Assembly (NCBI GenBank): GCA_022570795.1
Contig: JAKUDP010000016.1
Span: 1 to 64,000 of the forward strand
Direction: 5' to 3'
Length of the DNA: 64,000 nucleotides
DNA from: Sphaerulina vaccinii
Taxonomy: Eukaryota > Ascomycota > Dothideomycetes > Mycosphaerellales > Mycosphaerellaceae
The notes under the pieces were generated by a model. The model did no database searches. It was not told the origin of the DNA and worked only from the letters and a program-made list of their open reading frames with translations. How positions within the stretch are numbered: the first letter of the stretch is position 1; the number at the start of each line of letters is the position of its first letter. The translations under genes were made by a program, and so were the position numbers. Positions 1 to 13,902 of this stretch are shown in pieces.

Positions 1-1699
1 TCTAGCTATAATCGATAACTCTAACTAGGAGGCTATCGATATTACTATTTATACTAATACTAATACTACTAATAAATATACTCTAACTATAGTCGATAGG
101 ACTACTATCGATTATACTACCGATTATACTACCGACTCTAGATCTAGTACTACTCCCTAGATAGAGTATAGGACTACCTCTAGTACTACTACTAATACTA
201 ATATCGAAATAATCTTCCTAGTTAATATAATAGCTACTACTACTAGGGTTCTTATTATTTATAAATCTTTTATAATCTAAACCCGAACTAACCTACTACT
301 ATTTCTATATTACTATACCTTTATATTAGACTACTATATATCGATACTTGCCTACCTATATAGTCTCTATTCGATATATATTATACTACTCCTTACCTAC
401 TCTATAACTCGATTTTACCTCTACTATACTATCTATCTTCTTATCGATAGTAATATATTAATAATACTTTTTTAAAATAATATAATATCTCTACTATATC
501 GATATTATATTGCTACTTCTAGTACTAGTATATCTCTAACTTCGACAAACTCTAATTCTATTTATTTATAATAACTATAAACCTAACCCTACTAACTTTA
601 AACTTCGAATATAGCTTAGGGATCCGACTTTGAAAATATACTATAAATATAATATAGTTCTAATATTATTTTACTAGAACTTGAATTTTTAACTTACTTT
701 AGTATACTATAAAACTATACCTTTTTCTATATTATTCTTCCTACTAATAAATATATAAAACTTATAATAATAGTTATAAATATATTTAATCTTATTATTA
801 CTATAACCTCCCGAATACTTTCGATTTATAGCTATATTACCTCGACTATAATATACTTATAATCTATTCTTCTTTCTAATATACTTATAAATATTACTTA
901 GGAACTATAATCTCGACTAAATAATAACTCTAATACTCTTCGAACTTCTAGAATTATATAATAGAGCCTTTCTAGACTTCCTAAAACTTTTTACTACTAT
1001 AAAACTATACTAGTATAGCTAATAATAGTAATCTATAGTTACTTTTTATACTAATATAATTCTATCCTTTCTATTTTTAATTTAATATTACTATACTACG
1101 ATAATCGATACTACTACCTACTACCTCCGACTACTTTTCGACTCGCTATACTATTTATATAAATACTACTAATAATCGACTATATCGAAATATATTAATA
1201 GTATCTACTTCTTCTATCTACTATACTACTATCTAATTATCTAACTAGACTCCTTTTTACTATATCTACTATAACTACTACTACTATACCTCTAGGAACT
1301 TATATTTAATTTCGATAATAATACTAATAATAACTTTAAAAAACTAGTACTAGACCCTACTCTATAATATTCCCCTTTTATTACTTTTTCGATATATACT
1401 CTAAAATATACTATATCGATAATATACTACTCTCTATATATACTTAATACTACCCTTTCCCTACTACTACCTCTATTCTATCTCTATACCTTCGATATCT
1501 ACCTATCTATACTAGCTTATACTATAATCGTACTCTCTCCTATATACTTTATATATAATATATATACCTTTCTATTACTCTAACTATTATTCGACCTATA
1601 CCTACTATATAGCTCTTTTCTATATTTACTAAACTCGATACTTTTATAAAATAGTATACTATCGAATCTATACTTCGACCTCTATCGCTACTATCGACT

Positions 1700-4600
1700 A
1701 TACTAACTAATATAGTAGCTACTAATCTACCTACTAGTCTATCTAATATAATAGCTACTAGTCTACCTACTAATCTACCTACTAGCTAGAATACTAATTA
1801 GTCCGATATAGTAGACGCTATTCTAGCTACTAGTTTGCCTATTAGCTAAATTGTTAGCTAGACCGATAGCTAGATAACTAGATATACTCGATATACTAGG
1901 AATTTTTATATTCGATATACTAGGTATCTTCGTACTCGATATACTAGGTATTATTATATACTTCCTCCTTTTCGATATTATCTCCCTACTTATCGATATC
2001 TATCTAGTACTACTAGTAATAATTATATATACCCTCGTTATTCTAATATTATATTCGATAACTATCTTTATCTAAATACTAATTAATAATCCTCCGATAA
2101 TACTAGAACTATAATATATTTATATACTACTATACTAATATATCTATACTAGTAATACTACCTCGTATAATAATAGTATATATAGGCTCCCCGTCCTACC
2201 CTCCGCGCCTACTCGTCTATTTATAATCCTTTATATTCTATAAATCGTTTATATAAATAACTAAATAGATACCTATAATATCGATACCTATACTAAATAC
2301 CCCTATTACTATAATAACTCGGAATTAGCTTTCTCGAAACTTTTATAATAACTTCTACTATACTACCCGGAATATACTAGTATAGTAATACTCGTATAGG
2401 AATATCTCGGATACTATAATCTACTCTATACCTAGCTTACTATTATATATAATTAATACCTTACTCTTATAATCTCGATTTAAAAATACTATTATAATTT
2501 TCTCTAATATAGTATCTCTAGACGCGTAGCTACGCCCTCTATTAACGATAGTATAATAGATATTCTTATATACTATAAATACTCGAACAATATATACCTC
2601 TTCTCGCTACTAATATATATACTAAAATAACTTCTCCTCGTCCTAGAGGAGTATAGTAGCTATTAATAATACTATCTATATCTCGGCGCTAACTAACTCT
2701 TCTATCTACTATAACCGGTTATAAAAATCTACCTAGTTATTTAAAATATAATAGTACTTATCGATAATAATATAATCTAACTACTATATTACCTAGATCT
2801 ACTATACGAATATCTAAAACGTATTATCTAATACCTTCTCTAGTATTACTAATATAATCGATACTCTATCAGGCTATTAGAAATTATCCTATACTATATA
2901 TAGGATACCTAACTACCTATACTAATATACTATATTATCCCGCAACCTACGAAATAGTATAATAATAATAGTAATCTCGCCTAGCTCTATTTATACTAGT
3001 AATATAAATAATATACTCTTACTAGATCTAGTAGGTATAATAGCGACGATAGGGCTCTTTCCCTTCTAAATTACTTATATAGCTTCTTTCTAGATACTTT
3101 ATAATAATACCTTCTACTATATTATCTACTATAATACCGTATAGGCGTCTATCTAGTATAATCGCGTCTGCCGCTTAGTACGCTCCTCGTAGGTATCGTC
3201 TTTAAATAGATACTACTTCTATTTCAAATCGTACCCCTCGTTCTAGATCTACTAGGACTCGAACTACTATAACTAATACTAATCGATACTAATAGTACGA
3301 AACTATATCTGCAAATCGGTATTAGTTCTAGACTACTTTATAATATTATATATATATATATTACTAGCGATACTAGAGCTATATATCGCTTATAAATCCG
3401 CCGCCTATACTACGCTATAGGCCTCGTTCTACTCTTCCGGTATATCGGCCTTATTATACTAGAATTATATAGCCCTATATACCTATTTGCGGCTAATAGC
3501 GATAGCGATCTCGCAGTATACGCCGATACTAATAGCCTACTCTAACTCTTCTTTTATAGTCTACTTTATTACCTTACTTATATAATCTATTATCTACTTC
3601 TTACCCCGCCGTTCTATAGCTATATATAGGCCGATAGCTTCTCTAATTCGAATATTATAGCCTATATCTACTCGACGAATAGTAATACTAACTATAAATA
3701 CTATATTACTAACTCGCCGACCTCGCGGGGTACGTATTAGTAGATAATCTTAACGTCTCCTATTACTATAAACTACTTACTATACTATATTATAAATACT
3801 ACTATCCTATCCTCGATAAATATATTCTGGTAGCTTTCTATAGCCGTATTATAGTACCGTATACTTAATACCTCTGGACTATAAATAGGCTATCTACTAG
3901 TAATATATATTAATACTAATAACTATACTCGAAACTAGTCGACCTACTATATCTAATTTATAAACTACTTGCGACTAATTTCGAATATACTACTAGCGCG
4001 AACGAACCTCTTCTACTAGCGAGGGTTGCTCTAGATATAGTAGAATATCTATAACGATTCCTCGATTAGCTATCGATTTTATATATTTTATAAAAAATTC
4101 TACCTAATACTAGTATTAAACGAGTTATTATATAATAATATTTATAAGATCTCGAGTATACCCTTTCCCTCTAGCGCGAATATAATATCTTCTTATAATA
4201 CTCGATAGGTCTCCTAGTATAACTAGTAGATTATACCTCGAAACTAGGCTATACTAAAACTAATATTTTTATATTATAAAATATACTTATTTTTTTATAT
4301 AATATACCCGGGGGTAGTAGTACTATAATAGATCTTTAACTTATATATTTATAAATCTAATAACTAATCGATAGAGCTATTCGTCTACTATATTATAAAA
4401 CTATTTATTATAATTTATACCTACTATAAACTACTCTACTTGCGACTACTTTTACTATATAAGCTACTCTAATCGGTACTAGGGGATATACTTTTATACC
4501 TACTATTACTATCGAACTAATATAGACTACTATACGGACTATACTCGTCTTTAGGTTCGACTTTTTTTAATAATATAGCTTTCTAGATAACTATAAAATA

Positions 4601-5760
4601 GGCTAACTTAATAACCTCGAATATAATAAATAGATATAACTCGGGATCCTACTATTCTTCTCGAAATAGGTTAACGCCTAATACGGCTATAGTATATATT
4701 ATTATATAATCGTACTTCTTATAGTAGATAGTCTAATTTATTAATTTAATATAAAAATCTAAATATACTTTATCTATAGCTATTATCTACTTTCTATTAT
4801 CTTTACTTTCGCTACTCTCGTCTCTACTACTCTTGTCCTCGCTATTCTCGTCTCTTTCTTCTATTTCTACTATCTCTTTCTACTCGGCCTACCTCTCTAC
4901 TTCTTTCTAAAATTAGTTCTATATATACTACTATTACTAGTTAAACCGATACTACGAGCTATACTACTCGTACTCCTTTTATATATAAGTAAAAAATATA
5001 ACTATCTATTACTATACTCGGGAATAACGGCCGATCTTCTTCTCGTTCTAATATAGCTATAATAGCTTATACCGGACCTACTTCTTCTCTATACGAACTA
5101 CTTATATATATAATATAATCCTACTTCTAGTAATACTATACTAGCTTTTTATAGTAATATATTCTACTAACTTCTATATAGCGGCCTCGACGGGCTTCCG
5201 ATCGCCTTCCTACTCGGTAGTAGCGTCGGGCTCGTAGATATAATATAATAACTTATTATAGTTATACCTATTTAAATATATAGCCTACCTTACCTATTAT
5301 AACTATAGATTTACCTCGTTTTTCTCTTCTTCTATAATAGTCGTATTAGCTTATAACTCGTCGAATAACTAGTTAGTATATACCTATACCTAATTCTATA
5401 TATTTTTAATACTATTATCGGGCTCTTCCTCTTCTACGGGGGCGGCTTCTAGTAGACGGACCTCGAAATAACTCGAATACGGGCTTTAGGTAAAAAACTA
5501 CTAGTAATAGACCTACTATATAGCCTCCTTTATACGTCGCTATATAGTAGGTCGATTACCTATATCTACTCGTCCTCGATAGGTCTAGACGGCCTACTAG
5601 TAGACGTACTACTAATACTTCTTTATTACTATTCGATCGTAGTATATATATATATACTATTCTAGGTCGATTTAATATTTTAATCTATTAGTATATAATA
5701 GAATCTCTACTATCGGCTTACTTATATTACTAGGTACCAAAAACTTGCTTTACTATAATA
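1700..5760 (-). pseudogene. RIP-degraded telomere-linked-helicase-like gene (copy 1)
   Basis: Reading the minus strand stop-to-stop, and treating TAG/TAA as former Gln or Trp codons, gives a long frame that matches the fungal telomere-linked RecQ helicase family. In order I see an acidic, Gln-rich N-terminal part (about 5,700-4,800), a QFRGI...ETYRVL block (about 4,200), a GDVKII..YVPREVGEL block (about 3,750) and an ADLQAIYSSS block (about 3,400). The helicase core follows: Walker A remnant PTRSSKS (about 3,006-3,041), Walker B IIIDKYYY (about 2,742-2,770, ancestral DECH), motif III LLIAT (about 2,650), motif V GIDI (about 2,290) and an RRGG.DGE end (about 2,190). Changes such as GGK to SSK, DE to DK and C/H to Y are exactly those expected from TG to TA and CA to TA. 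Dozens of stops and some frame slips make it a dead gene. The family call rests on remembered motifs and is not a search result. Confidence 0.8.
1885..1960. repeat. 24-bp tandem repeat, three copies
   Basis: A unit of about 24 bp containing the core tcgatatactagg occurs three times head to tail. On the minus strand it reads as an 8-residue IPSISxxK-type repeat at the C-terminal side of helicase copy 1, so it may be a former coding microsatellite. Just upstream (1,709-1,800) is a related low-complexity run built from ctactagtctac-like words. Confidence 0.6.
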
Positions 5761-5969
5761 TTATACTAGGCTATAACTAAATCTCGTCGGCGATAGATTA
5801 TACCTAACTCTATAGTACTTTATACTATTTACTTTATATATAACTATATATATAACTAGGCTATACTATAATACAATACTCCTTATATATAATAATTTAC
5901 TATTTATATAAATAGTAGAAATATTTAGTAGCTATTACGAATTCCTATAATAACTTCTAGCTTCGTATA

Positions 5970-7925
5970 GACGGGTACTTAGGTTGCTAGTACTCTTACT
6001 CTACTTACTTTTTAATTACCTAGTTCTTAGGTTACCTTTTTTTATAAGTTACTAACTTTCGGGTCTATATATATAAATAATACTCTCGTATAAGTTACTA
6101 TATTTTCTTATCTATATACTTAGATAATACCTTCAAATAGGTTACCTACTATATATTTAAATAATACTCTCGAATAGGTAATAATACCCTTTTAACCTAT
6201 AGGTACTTAGATTATAAGCCTCTAAATAGGTTACCTATACCTCGGTTTATAAATATTAATATTATACTCTTATATGAGTTACTATTACTTTTCTACTTAT
6301 TTAGATTACTAGTTCTATTATAGGCTATAGACCTTCTCCTCGTCTACTAGTAATCGAGTTACCTATACTTCTTTATTTATATACTTAGATAATACTTTTA
6401 AATAAATAGCTTATACTTTAAACTATATATATAAATAATACTTTTTTAACCTATAGGTACTTAGGTTATAGGCTCTCGAATAGGTTGCTTATACTTTAGT
6501 TTATATATTTAAATAATATTTTTAAATAGGTTACTTATACTTTAGTTTATATATCTAGATAATATCTTTATATAGTTAATCTATACTCTTTTAGTTTATA
6601 TCTCGTCTGCCGGTAATTAGGTTACTTATACCTTCGTATCTATAGGTACTTAGGTTACGAGCTAATATCTTTTTTACTAGCTAGTATTTAGGTAATAGAT
6701 TTTTTTATAAGTTACAAAGCCCTCTTTTTATTATTAGTACTTAGATAATAGCTTCCTCTAGTCTATTAATACTTAAATTACTAATACTTTCTAGTCTATA
6801 AGTCCTAGTATTATAGCCTTCTCTTCTACTAGTACTTAGGTTACAAGCTCGCTTATAAGTTACTAATACCTTTTTTAACTACTAGAGCTATAGATTATAA
6901 GCTTTTTTTTTATTTTTACTACTTAGGTTATAGATTCTAAATAGGTAGCTACTACTTTTATAATCTATAAGTACTTAAATTATACTCTACTATAAGTTGT
7001 TAATACCTTCTTCTACTAGTACTTAGGTTACGAGCTCTCGTATAGGTTGCTAATACCTTTTTTAACTACTAGAGCTATAGGTTCCCTACTTTCTTATACT
7101 AGCTAGTACTTAGGCTTCGGACTCTTAAATCTGCCGGCGATCGAGTTATTTATACCTTTTTATCTATATACTTAAATAACGCTTTCAAATAGATAGCTTA
7201 TACTTTAAACTATATATATAAATAATATTCTCGAATAGGTAATAATACTCTTTTAACTTATAGGTACTTAGGTAATAGGCTTTTATATAGGTTACTTATA
7301 CTTTAATTTATAAGTACTTAGGGTATAGGCTTCTAAATAGGTTACCTATACCTCGGTCTATAGATACTAATATTATACTTTCGTATAGGTCGCTATCGCC
7401 TTCTTACTAACCTAGATACTAGCTCTATTATAGGCTACGAACCCTTTCCTCGTCTATCGGCAATTAGGTTATTTATATCCTCCTCTATAGGTACTTAGAT
7501 AATAGGCTCTCGTACGATTTACTAACTCTTTCTTATCTACTAGTCCTTAGGTAATAGGCTCTCTCTTTACCTATCTATAATCGAGTTACTTATACCTTTT
7601 TATTTATAGGTTTTTAGGCTCTAGAATAGGTTACTAATATTTTAATTTATAAGTACTAGATACAGCTTTTATATAGTTTACTAAACCGACTCTTCTTATA
7701 CTTATACTTTTTTATATCGGCTAGTATTTAGGCTTCGGACTTTTGAATCTACTAGCGATTAGGTTATCTATACTTCTTTATTAATAGGTCTTTAGATTAT
7801 AGGCTCTAGAACGGGTTATTAATACCTCGTTTACCTACTAGTACTAGAATACTAGGTTTATAGTAGGTTACGAGCCTCTTTTCGTCTTTAGATAATAGGT
7901 TCTATAATAGGTTATATATAATAGT
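5970..7925. repeat. Degenerate minisatellite, units about 40-55 bp
   Basis: The motif tacttaggttataggct, followed by a -aataggttactaatacc- type segment, recurs along the whole 2 kb with irregular spacing. The first anchors fall at about 5,976, 6,024, 6,071, 6,117 and 6,154, then 6,204. Units are diverged by CpA loss and indels, so the exact period drifts. No reading frame runs through it. The array lies immediately upstream (on the minus strand) of helicase copy 1. Confidence 0.7.
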
Positions 7926-8159
7926 ACTTTTTGATAGCTATTATAACTTCGAATATATATACTAATATCTATATATCTATAATCTATTATCTCGACTTCG
8001 ACGCGCTTTTCGTAGTATCTCCCTATATAGGCTTCGGTTATACTAGGCTCCTCTATATCTATACTCTAACTCTAATTAATATACGAACTTTAAAACTACC
8101 TAACTATTTATATAAAATATATTTATATAATCTAGCTCTACTATATACTTTAGTTTAAT

Positions 8160-8500
8160 ATAGTTTAGACAACCTTTTACTAAATAGAGGTAGGTTAATA
8201 GAGGCAGACCCGACTCTATTAGTATAGGAGAGAAAGTTCTAGTATATTCTAAGTATAGTTATCAAACTCTAAATAGATACCTCTCTTCTCTATTATATAC
8301 TCTAATTCTATAATAATTCGATATATATAATACCTATATATATATACTAGAAGATAATACTATCGAGTTCTACTAGTAGTACTACGAATAATAAAGATAT
8401 CGAACTATACAAAGTACAACTAATAAGGCTTCTATATAAGTCGAGTATATTACTAAAGCTACGAATAGTAATCTCGATATATAACTAGACCTAATCCCTA
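8160..8500. other. RIP-ed spacer upstream of the plus-strand ghost frame
   Basis: AT-rich sequence without a usable frame. It begins with a segment that could be a decayed long terminal repeat (tagtttagacaacc...). I found no second copy of that segment in this window, so an LTR assignment is not supported. Confidence 0.3.
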
Positions 8501-10075
8501 TATATAAAGCGGAGGTAGTACTAGTAAAGATACTCTAGCCTAACCGACTAGACGAGAATATTCTAGCCTACTTTAGAAATCTAGGGCTAGGTAAAATATA
8601 AGTAGATACTTTAAAAGATATTCTCGACTTTCTTATAAATAAGACCGAGAATATTATAATACTATCGATATTTATATAGCGCTATATACGCGCCTACTAA
8701 CTCTAGGTAACCTACTCGAACTTAGATATATATAGTAAAAAGGCTTTCCTAAGTAATTTAAAGTAGCGCGCTCTTATATAAATTAATATTATAATAGGTA
8801 CCTCGGCTTTAGCTACCTAGAATAGCTATCTATATATTATCTAGTAGAACTAGGGCGCCGACTAGTTTAAAAGGATTCTAGAAGCTATCTATCCTCTACT
8901 CGAGAATCTATTTTAATTATCCTAGTAGCTATTTATTTTAATTATAGCAAACTCTAAAGTAAAAGTTAGTCTCGAAGATACTATTACTATATAGTAAAAG
9001 TCGGTAGCCGCACGTACCGATATAGGTCTCTACTATAAAAGTATAAAGTATAAGTAGCTTCCTATAGTAATATATATTATTTCTAGTAATATCTAATTAC
9101 TTATTATAAGTAAAAGGTTAGAAAAGTATAGTAGAAGAGTCGCCGAGGTATATTTCCTAGGTTTTAAAAAGGACTAGCTCCGACTCTAGCTATTATAACC
9201 TATTATACTAGCGCCTATTATTTTATATACCGAGAAAAAGAAGTAATAGTAAAGTAGTACAACTCTTCCTTATAAGAAATAGATAAAGGTAATAGAGTAG
9301 ATAGCCTAAAAGAGCGACGAGAACAACTAGATAGAATTATAAGTATAAGACAAGAATAGCAAAAATCTATCTATATTATAGAAGAAGCCTCTATATAGAT
9401 ATAATAGTCCTACTCTATAGCTTGTTATAGTAAAAGTAGTAGCTAATCTATACTAGTTCGATATCGATAAGTATTATTATAATACCTACTACTTTCCTAT
9501 AGTAGAGATCTGGGCGCGGATCTATAGCCTATAGTATATAGTAGATAAGCTCGATACTATCGACGAGTATACCTTTAATAGCTAACCTACCTTTTTACTA
9601 CTAATCGAATCTATTTTACTAGTAGAAGAACTAGAACCTATATATAGGTAGACTATAATTATAGACGAACTAGATAGCTTAGATTAAATATATACCTATA
9701 CTACTCTAGTCGAGGAGAACGATAAAAATACTAGGCTACTATAAGTATATTAGAAGGACTAACTCGATATTTATAGTATAGGCCTAATAGATCTACTTTT
9801 CTATTTAGACTATACTCTTATTTTAAATAGGTCTCGTATAATACTAGGTTTTAGTTAAACTCGGAATCTAGAGGTAGATATAGTCTCTATAGGCTCCTAC
9901 TTTAGGCTACTAGTCTAGGTAGCTCGGTTTCTTATAAGATCGAAAGGACTTATAGTAGCTCGGTTAGGTAAGTTAGAAGGCTATCGCCTTCTTTAGATAC
10001 TAGTATAGTAAAAATTTAAAATTAGTTATTAACCTCGAAATAGATAACTTATCCGAGCGACCTCTTCTATTCTAT
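8500..10075 (+). pseudogene. RIP-killed long plus-strand reading frame, unidentified
   Basis: One plus-strand frame (for example the codons from ATA CTC TAG CCT near 8,531) can be followed for about 500 codons. Every interruption I read is TAG or TAA at a place where CAG or CAA would give Gln, and none is TGA. Cys and His appear replaced by Tyr, as expected of CpA/TpG loss. The middle part is Lys/Gln-rich (about 9,230-9,370), followed by a Tyr-rich stretch (about 9,390-9,500) that may be a former Cys/His cluster. A retrotransposon gag-like protein is one possibility. I do not recognise the family. The even, single-frame pattern shows it was an intact gene when RIP struck. Confidence 0.55.
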
Positions 10076-11192
10076 AAATATACCTAGTTATTTATAAATA
10101 TATTTTACTATCTCTATAACTAAAGCGAGTTTTTAGTATCGAGGTTTTCGATAACTCTCTACTCTAACTCTACTAAATCCTATATCTACTCGATAATCTT
10201 TAGTAGCTTCCTCTACTCGACTATAATATACCCCGTAGTTCTACTCTATACCGAATATATTTATATAGACTATTTCTTTCGACTACCTAAAGCAACTTTT
10301 AAATAAAGTATATATTATAATATAAATAGGTCTACTATATATAATTCTATATATATATTCTTTATAGTATCCTCGTATATAGGTTCGCGTTCTCGTACCT
10401 CTATACTACTAGTCGCATGCTAGGCTATATAAACGAGTATATAGTAGTTTATAAAATATATTACTCTATTTTTAAACCTCCTAATAATAAATATATAACT
10501 CGTAATTAATATATATAAATTTCTTATATTTTAGAAAGGATATAGTTCTACTTCTAGGTCTATAGAGTCGTTTAGTAGTTTATAAAAGTAGTTCGAAGTT
10601 TTATTATAGTTTTAGTAGACTACTACTTGCTTGTTTATATAGCTTAATATACAAACTCTAAACCGACTCGATAATTTTCGGCAACGTTTAATATATAACT
10701 ACGATACTTTCTATAAATATAATATATATAAAATATATTTATATCTCTCGGAACTCTTATCTATCCGAGTTTAAGGTAGTTTAGGATACTTTTACTCTAT
10801 TACGACTTTACTAATACGATCGTACCTTCTAGGACTAGATATATATAGTCGTAATATATCTTATATAGATACTCTATTATAACTATAGGTTAGGTCGTAA
10901 AGTATATTTTAGATAGTATATTATATTATATACTTTTTAATATCTTAATCTAACTCTATTTACTAGTTTCTAAACCTACTACTATAGTACTCTAATAGAT
11001 ATTATAGGTTAGTTAGTATATAGATAGAAATACTTTTAAATATAAATTTTAGAATCTATTTTATATTAATAGATAATAAACTAGTAATTCTCCTTAATAT
11101 AGTCTACTAGTTAAAGTAGGTATACTAAGCTATACTTTAATAATAGAAATACTATATAGAAAGAATTCGAAACTACTATATACTACTTTAAT
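10076..11192. other. AT-rich RIP-ed sequence, no identifiable gene
   Basis: CpA/TpG-depleted DNA in which CpG is still present up to about 11,000. I could not follow any frame for more than a short distance and recognised no repeat partner inside the window. Confidence 0.4.
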
Positions 11193-12055
11193 AACTAATA
11201 CTATCTAATAGATAAATCTATTTATACTAGTTATTTTCTACTTTTCTAAAGTAGTTAATACTCTCTAAAATAGATTCGATAGTAGAGTCTTCCTTAATAC
11301 TACTTTTAATAGCTTCTTTCTCTTCTTAGATTTTTTAAAAAAATAATAATCTTTTTTAAAAAGATCTACTTTAGTTTCTTCTTCTACTAAAAAAGTAGTA
11401 GAATAGAGACCTCTAGTCTCTTCTATAAAAGAAATAGAATAGATCTTCTTTCCTATAAAACTTCTAATAAGATTTAGAATAGTTAGTATAATATATTTTA
11501 GTTAAAAAAGAAATTTACTTACTATTATTTCTAAAAATTATAGAATAGATTAAAAGATAGTAGTTTAGAGCTCCTAGCTCTACTTCTAGTTCTTTATTTA
11601 TAGTAGATAAAGTAAAGTTCTTAGTATAGTCTAGATTTAGAATACTAGAACTAGAACTTTTATTTTTAAAAAGTTCTATAAATTAGATTAGTATAAGTAT
11701 TACTTTAGAGTTACTATTATAGTACTTTTATACTTCTTAGAAATAGAAGAATCTCTATAGTCTAATCTTTTAAAGTAGTAGATAACTTTTATCTTATTTA
11801 GATATTCTACTTTTTCTAATAAGTTTTTATTATTATATTTATTAATTAGAGCTTTTAAAGTCTTATCTAATCTAGTAGAAGAGACTATAGAGCAATTATT
11901 AATAAATTTAATAATAAAATTCTTAGTAGTAAGAGTAGAAGATATTTTAAATAGTAGAGAGTTACTAAAGTAGTATAGTATAAATAGTAGAATAGTTAAT
12001 TTTTTTAGTATAGATTTTTAAAATATTTTAAAAGAATAAAATAGAAAAAGAAATA
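11193..12055. repeat. 0.9-kb direct duplication, copy A
   Basis: This segment aligns by eye over most of its length with 13,903-14,826. Shared blocks include agtttcttcttctactaaaa, gtagtagaatag, aattatagaatagattaaaa and the common end near tagatttttaaaatatttta. Differences include a block of about 50 bp found only in copy B and scattered C/T and A/G changes. Neither copy shows an open frame. The two copies bracket the 367-bp array, so the duplication could come from flanking element copies. Confidence 0.75.
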
Positions 12056-12330
12056 TAGAGTCTTATATAGCTAGACCTTAAGCTATCTAGTACTAGTTTA
12101 GTATAGTTAGTACTATAGTATAATTATTAGACTAATATAATTTAACTCTAGAAATAATAAAATAGTTTATTTTTCTACTTTATATTTAAGTATTATTATT
12201 TATTCTATTTCTTTTTACTTTCTAGATACTAGTACTCTACGAAGAAGATAGCAAACTTAGATTTAATATATTATTTAAAATAGGCTTATAAGAACTATCT
12301 AATATTTTTTTTAGCTAAAAATTATTAATA

Positions 12331-13333
12331 TACTAATTTTAAAAATTAGAAAGATAGCTATTTCGAGCCTAATAGTACTAATAATTAGATTCTATAGACT
12401 TTCGACTCTTCTAGATATAATAGAAAAGTCGCTTATATAATCTAAACTTATACTACTCTATACTAGGCTATAATAGTAAAAATACTCGATTTTAGCTAAT
12501 TATTAAATAAATATTAGTATAGATAGTAGTCTAATAGATATAAAACTTTTAAAATAGTAGATTTAGATACTAGAAAGTATAATTAGTTACTAAGTTTCTA
12601 ATAGTTCTAGTAACTAGAACTAAAACTAGCCTAATAACCTTTTTTTCAAGTAATAGCTACTTATAACTACTATTAGGTTAAAAACTCGAATTTTATATAC
12701 TAATTTCGAAAATTAGAAAAATAGCTATTTTAAGCCTAATAGTACTAATAATTAGATTCTATAGACTTTCGACCCTTCCGGATACGATAGAAAAGTCGCT
12801 TATATAATCCGAACTTATACTACTCTATACTAGGCTATAATAGCGAAAATACTCGATTTTAGCTAATTATTAAGTAAATATTAGTATAGGTAGTAGTCCG
12901 ATAGATATAAAACTCTTAAAATAGTAGATTTAGATACTAGAAAGTATAATTAGTTACTAAGTTTCTAATAGTTCTAGCAACTAGGACTAAAACTAGCCTA
13001 ATAACCCTTTTTTCAAGTAATAGCTACCTATAACTACTATTAGGTTAAAAACTCGAATTTTATATACTAATTTCGAAAATTAGAAAGATAGCTATTTCGA
13101 GCCTAATAGTACTAATAATTAGATTCTATAGACTTTCGACCCTTCCGGACACGATAGAAAAGTCGCTTATGTAATCCGAACTTATACTACTCTATACTAG
13201 GCTATAATAGCGAAAATACTCGATTTTAGCTAATTATTAAGTAAATATTAGTACGGATAGTAGTCTAATAGGCCCGAAACTTTTAAAATAGTAAGTTTAA
13301 ATACTAATAAGTAGAATATAGTACTAAGTCTCT
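12331..13333. repeat. 367-bp tandem array, about 2.75 copies
   Basis: Copies start at 12,331, 12,698 and 13,065, an exact 367-bp step. The third copy loses similarity around 13,260-13,333. Copies 2 and 3 are almost identical and keep CpG words such as ttccgga and acgatag. Copy 1 has the same positions converted (ttctaga, ataatag), so it has suffered extra C-to-T change. The unit contains no open frame. Confidence 0.85.
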
Positions 13334-13902
13334 AAAGGTATTAGTACCTATTACCTCTATAGTAAGTAATACTAGGTCTAAATATTTTAGCTAAGTTAAT
13401 TCTACTATTTATACTTACTTTATTAGATAGTTCTATAAACTTAATATATTCTTTCCTCTAGAACTAATAGCTTATATATAAGATACGAGCTTAATCGGAC
13501 TAGTATTAGAAGCGCTAGGTACTAATAACTATACTCTAGTAACTTTTACTAATAAAGTTAATAAACTAACTCTACTATTTATACTAATTTTATTAGATAA
13601 TTTTATAAACTAGTTATTTTCTTTTACTTTTATCTACCTATACTAGTACTCTATTCTATACTTATTAAATAGCTATATAATAATAAATAAATAATAAAAA
13701 AATAGAATATATTTTATAAAACTATATACTAAAATAATAAGTTCTATTTCTAGTTATAGTTTATACTATAGTATTCTACTATACTAAATACTATTAAAGT
13801 TTATTATTATTACTAGTATATAGTAAATATATAAAGATATAGTTAAATATAGTAATAGAAAAGTACTACTCTAAATAAATATACTACTATAAGCTACTCT
13901 AA
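13334..13902. other. AT-rich spacer between 367-bp array and duplication copy B
   Basis: No gene or clear repeat. CpG words are still present just after the array (13,470-13,520) and then disappear, so this stretch contains one of the local transitions in mutation intensity. Confidence 0.35.

Noticed and set aside
7931..8158. 75-codon ATG frame in the AT-rich block
   Set aside because: Its Ile/Tyr/Leu-rich content is what TA-rich sequence gives by chance. There is no motif, and it lies at the end of the minisatellite and in RIP-ed spacer.
8160..8500. Possible LTR of a Copia-like element
   Set aside because: No second copy, target duplication or primer-binding site was found in the window.
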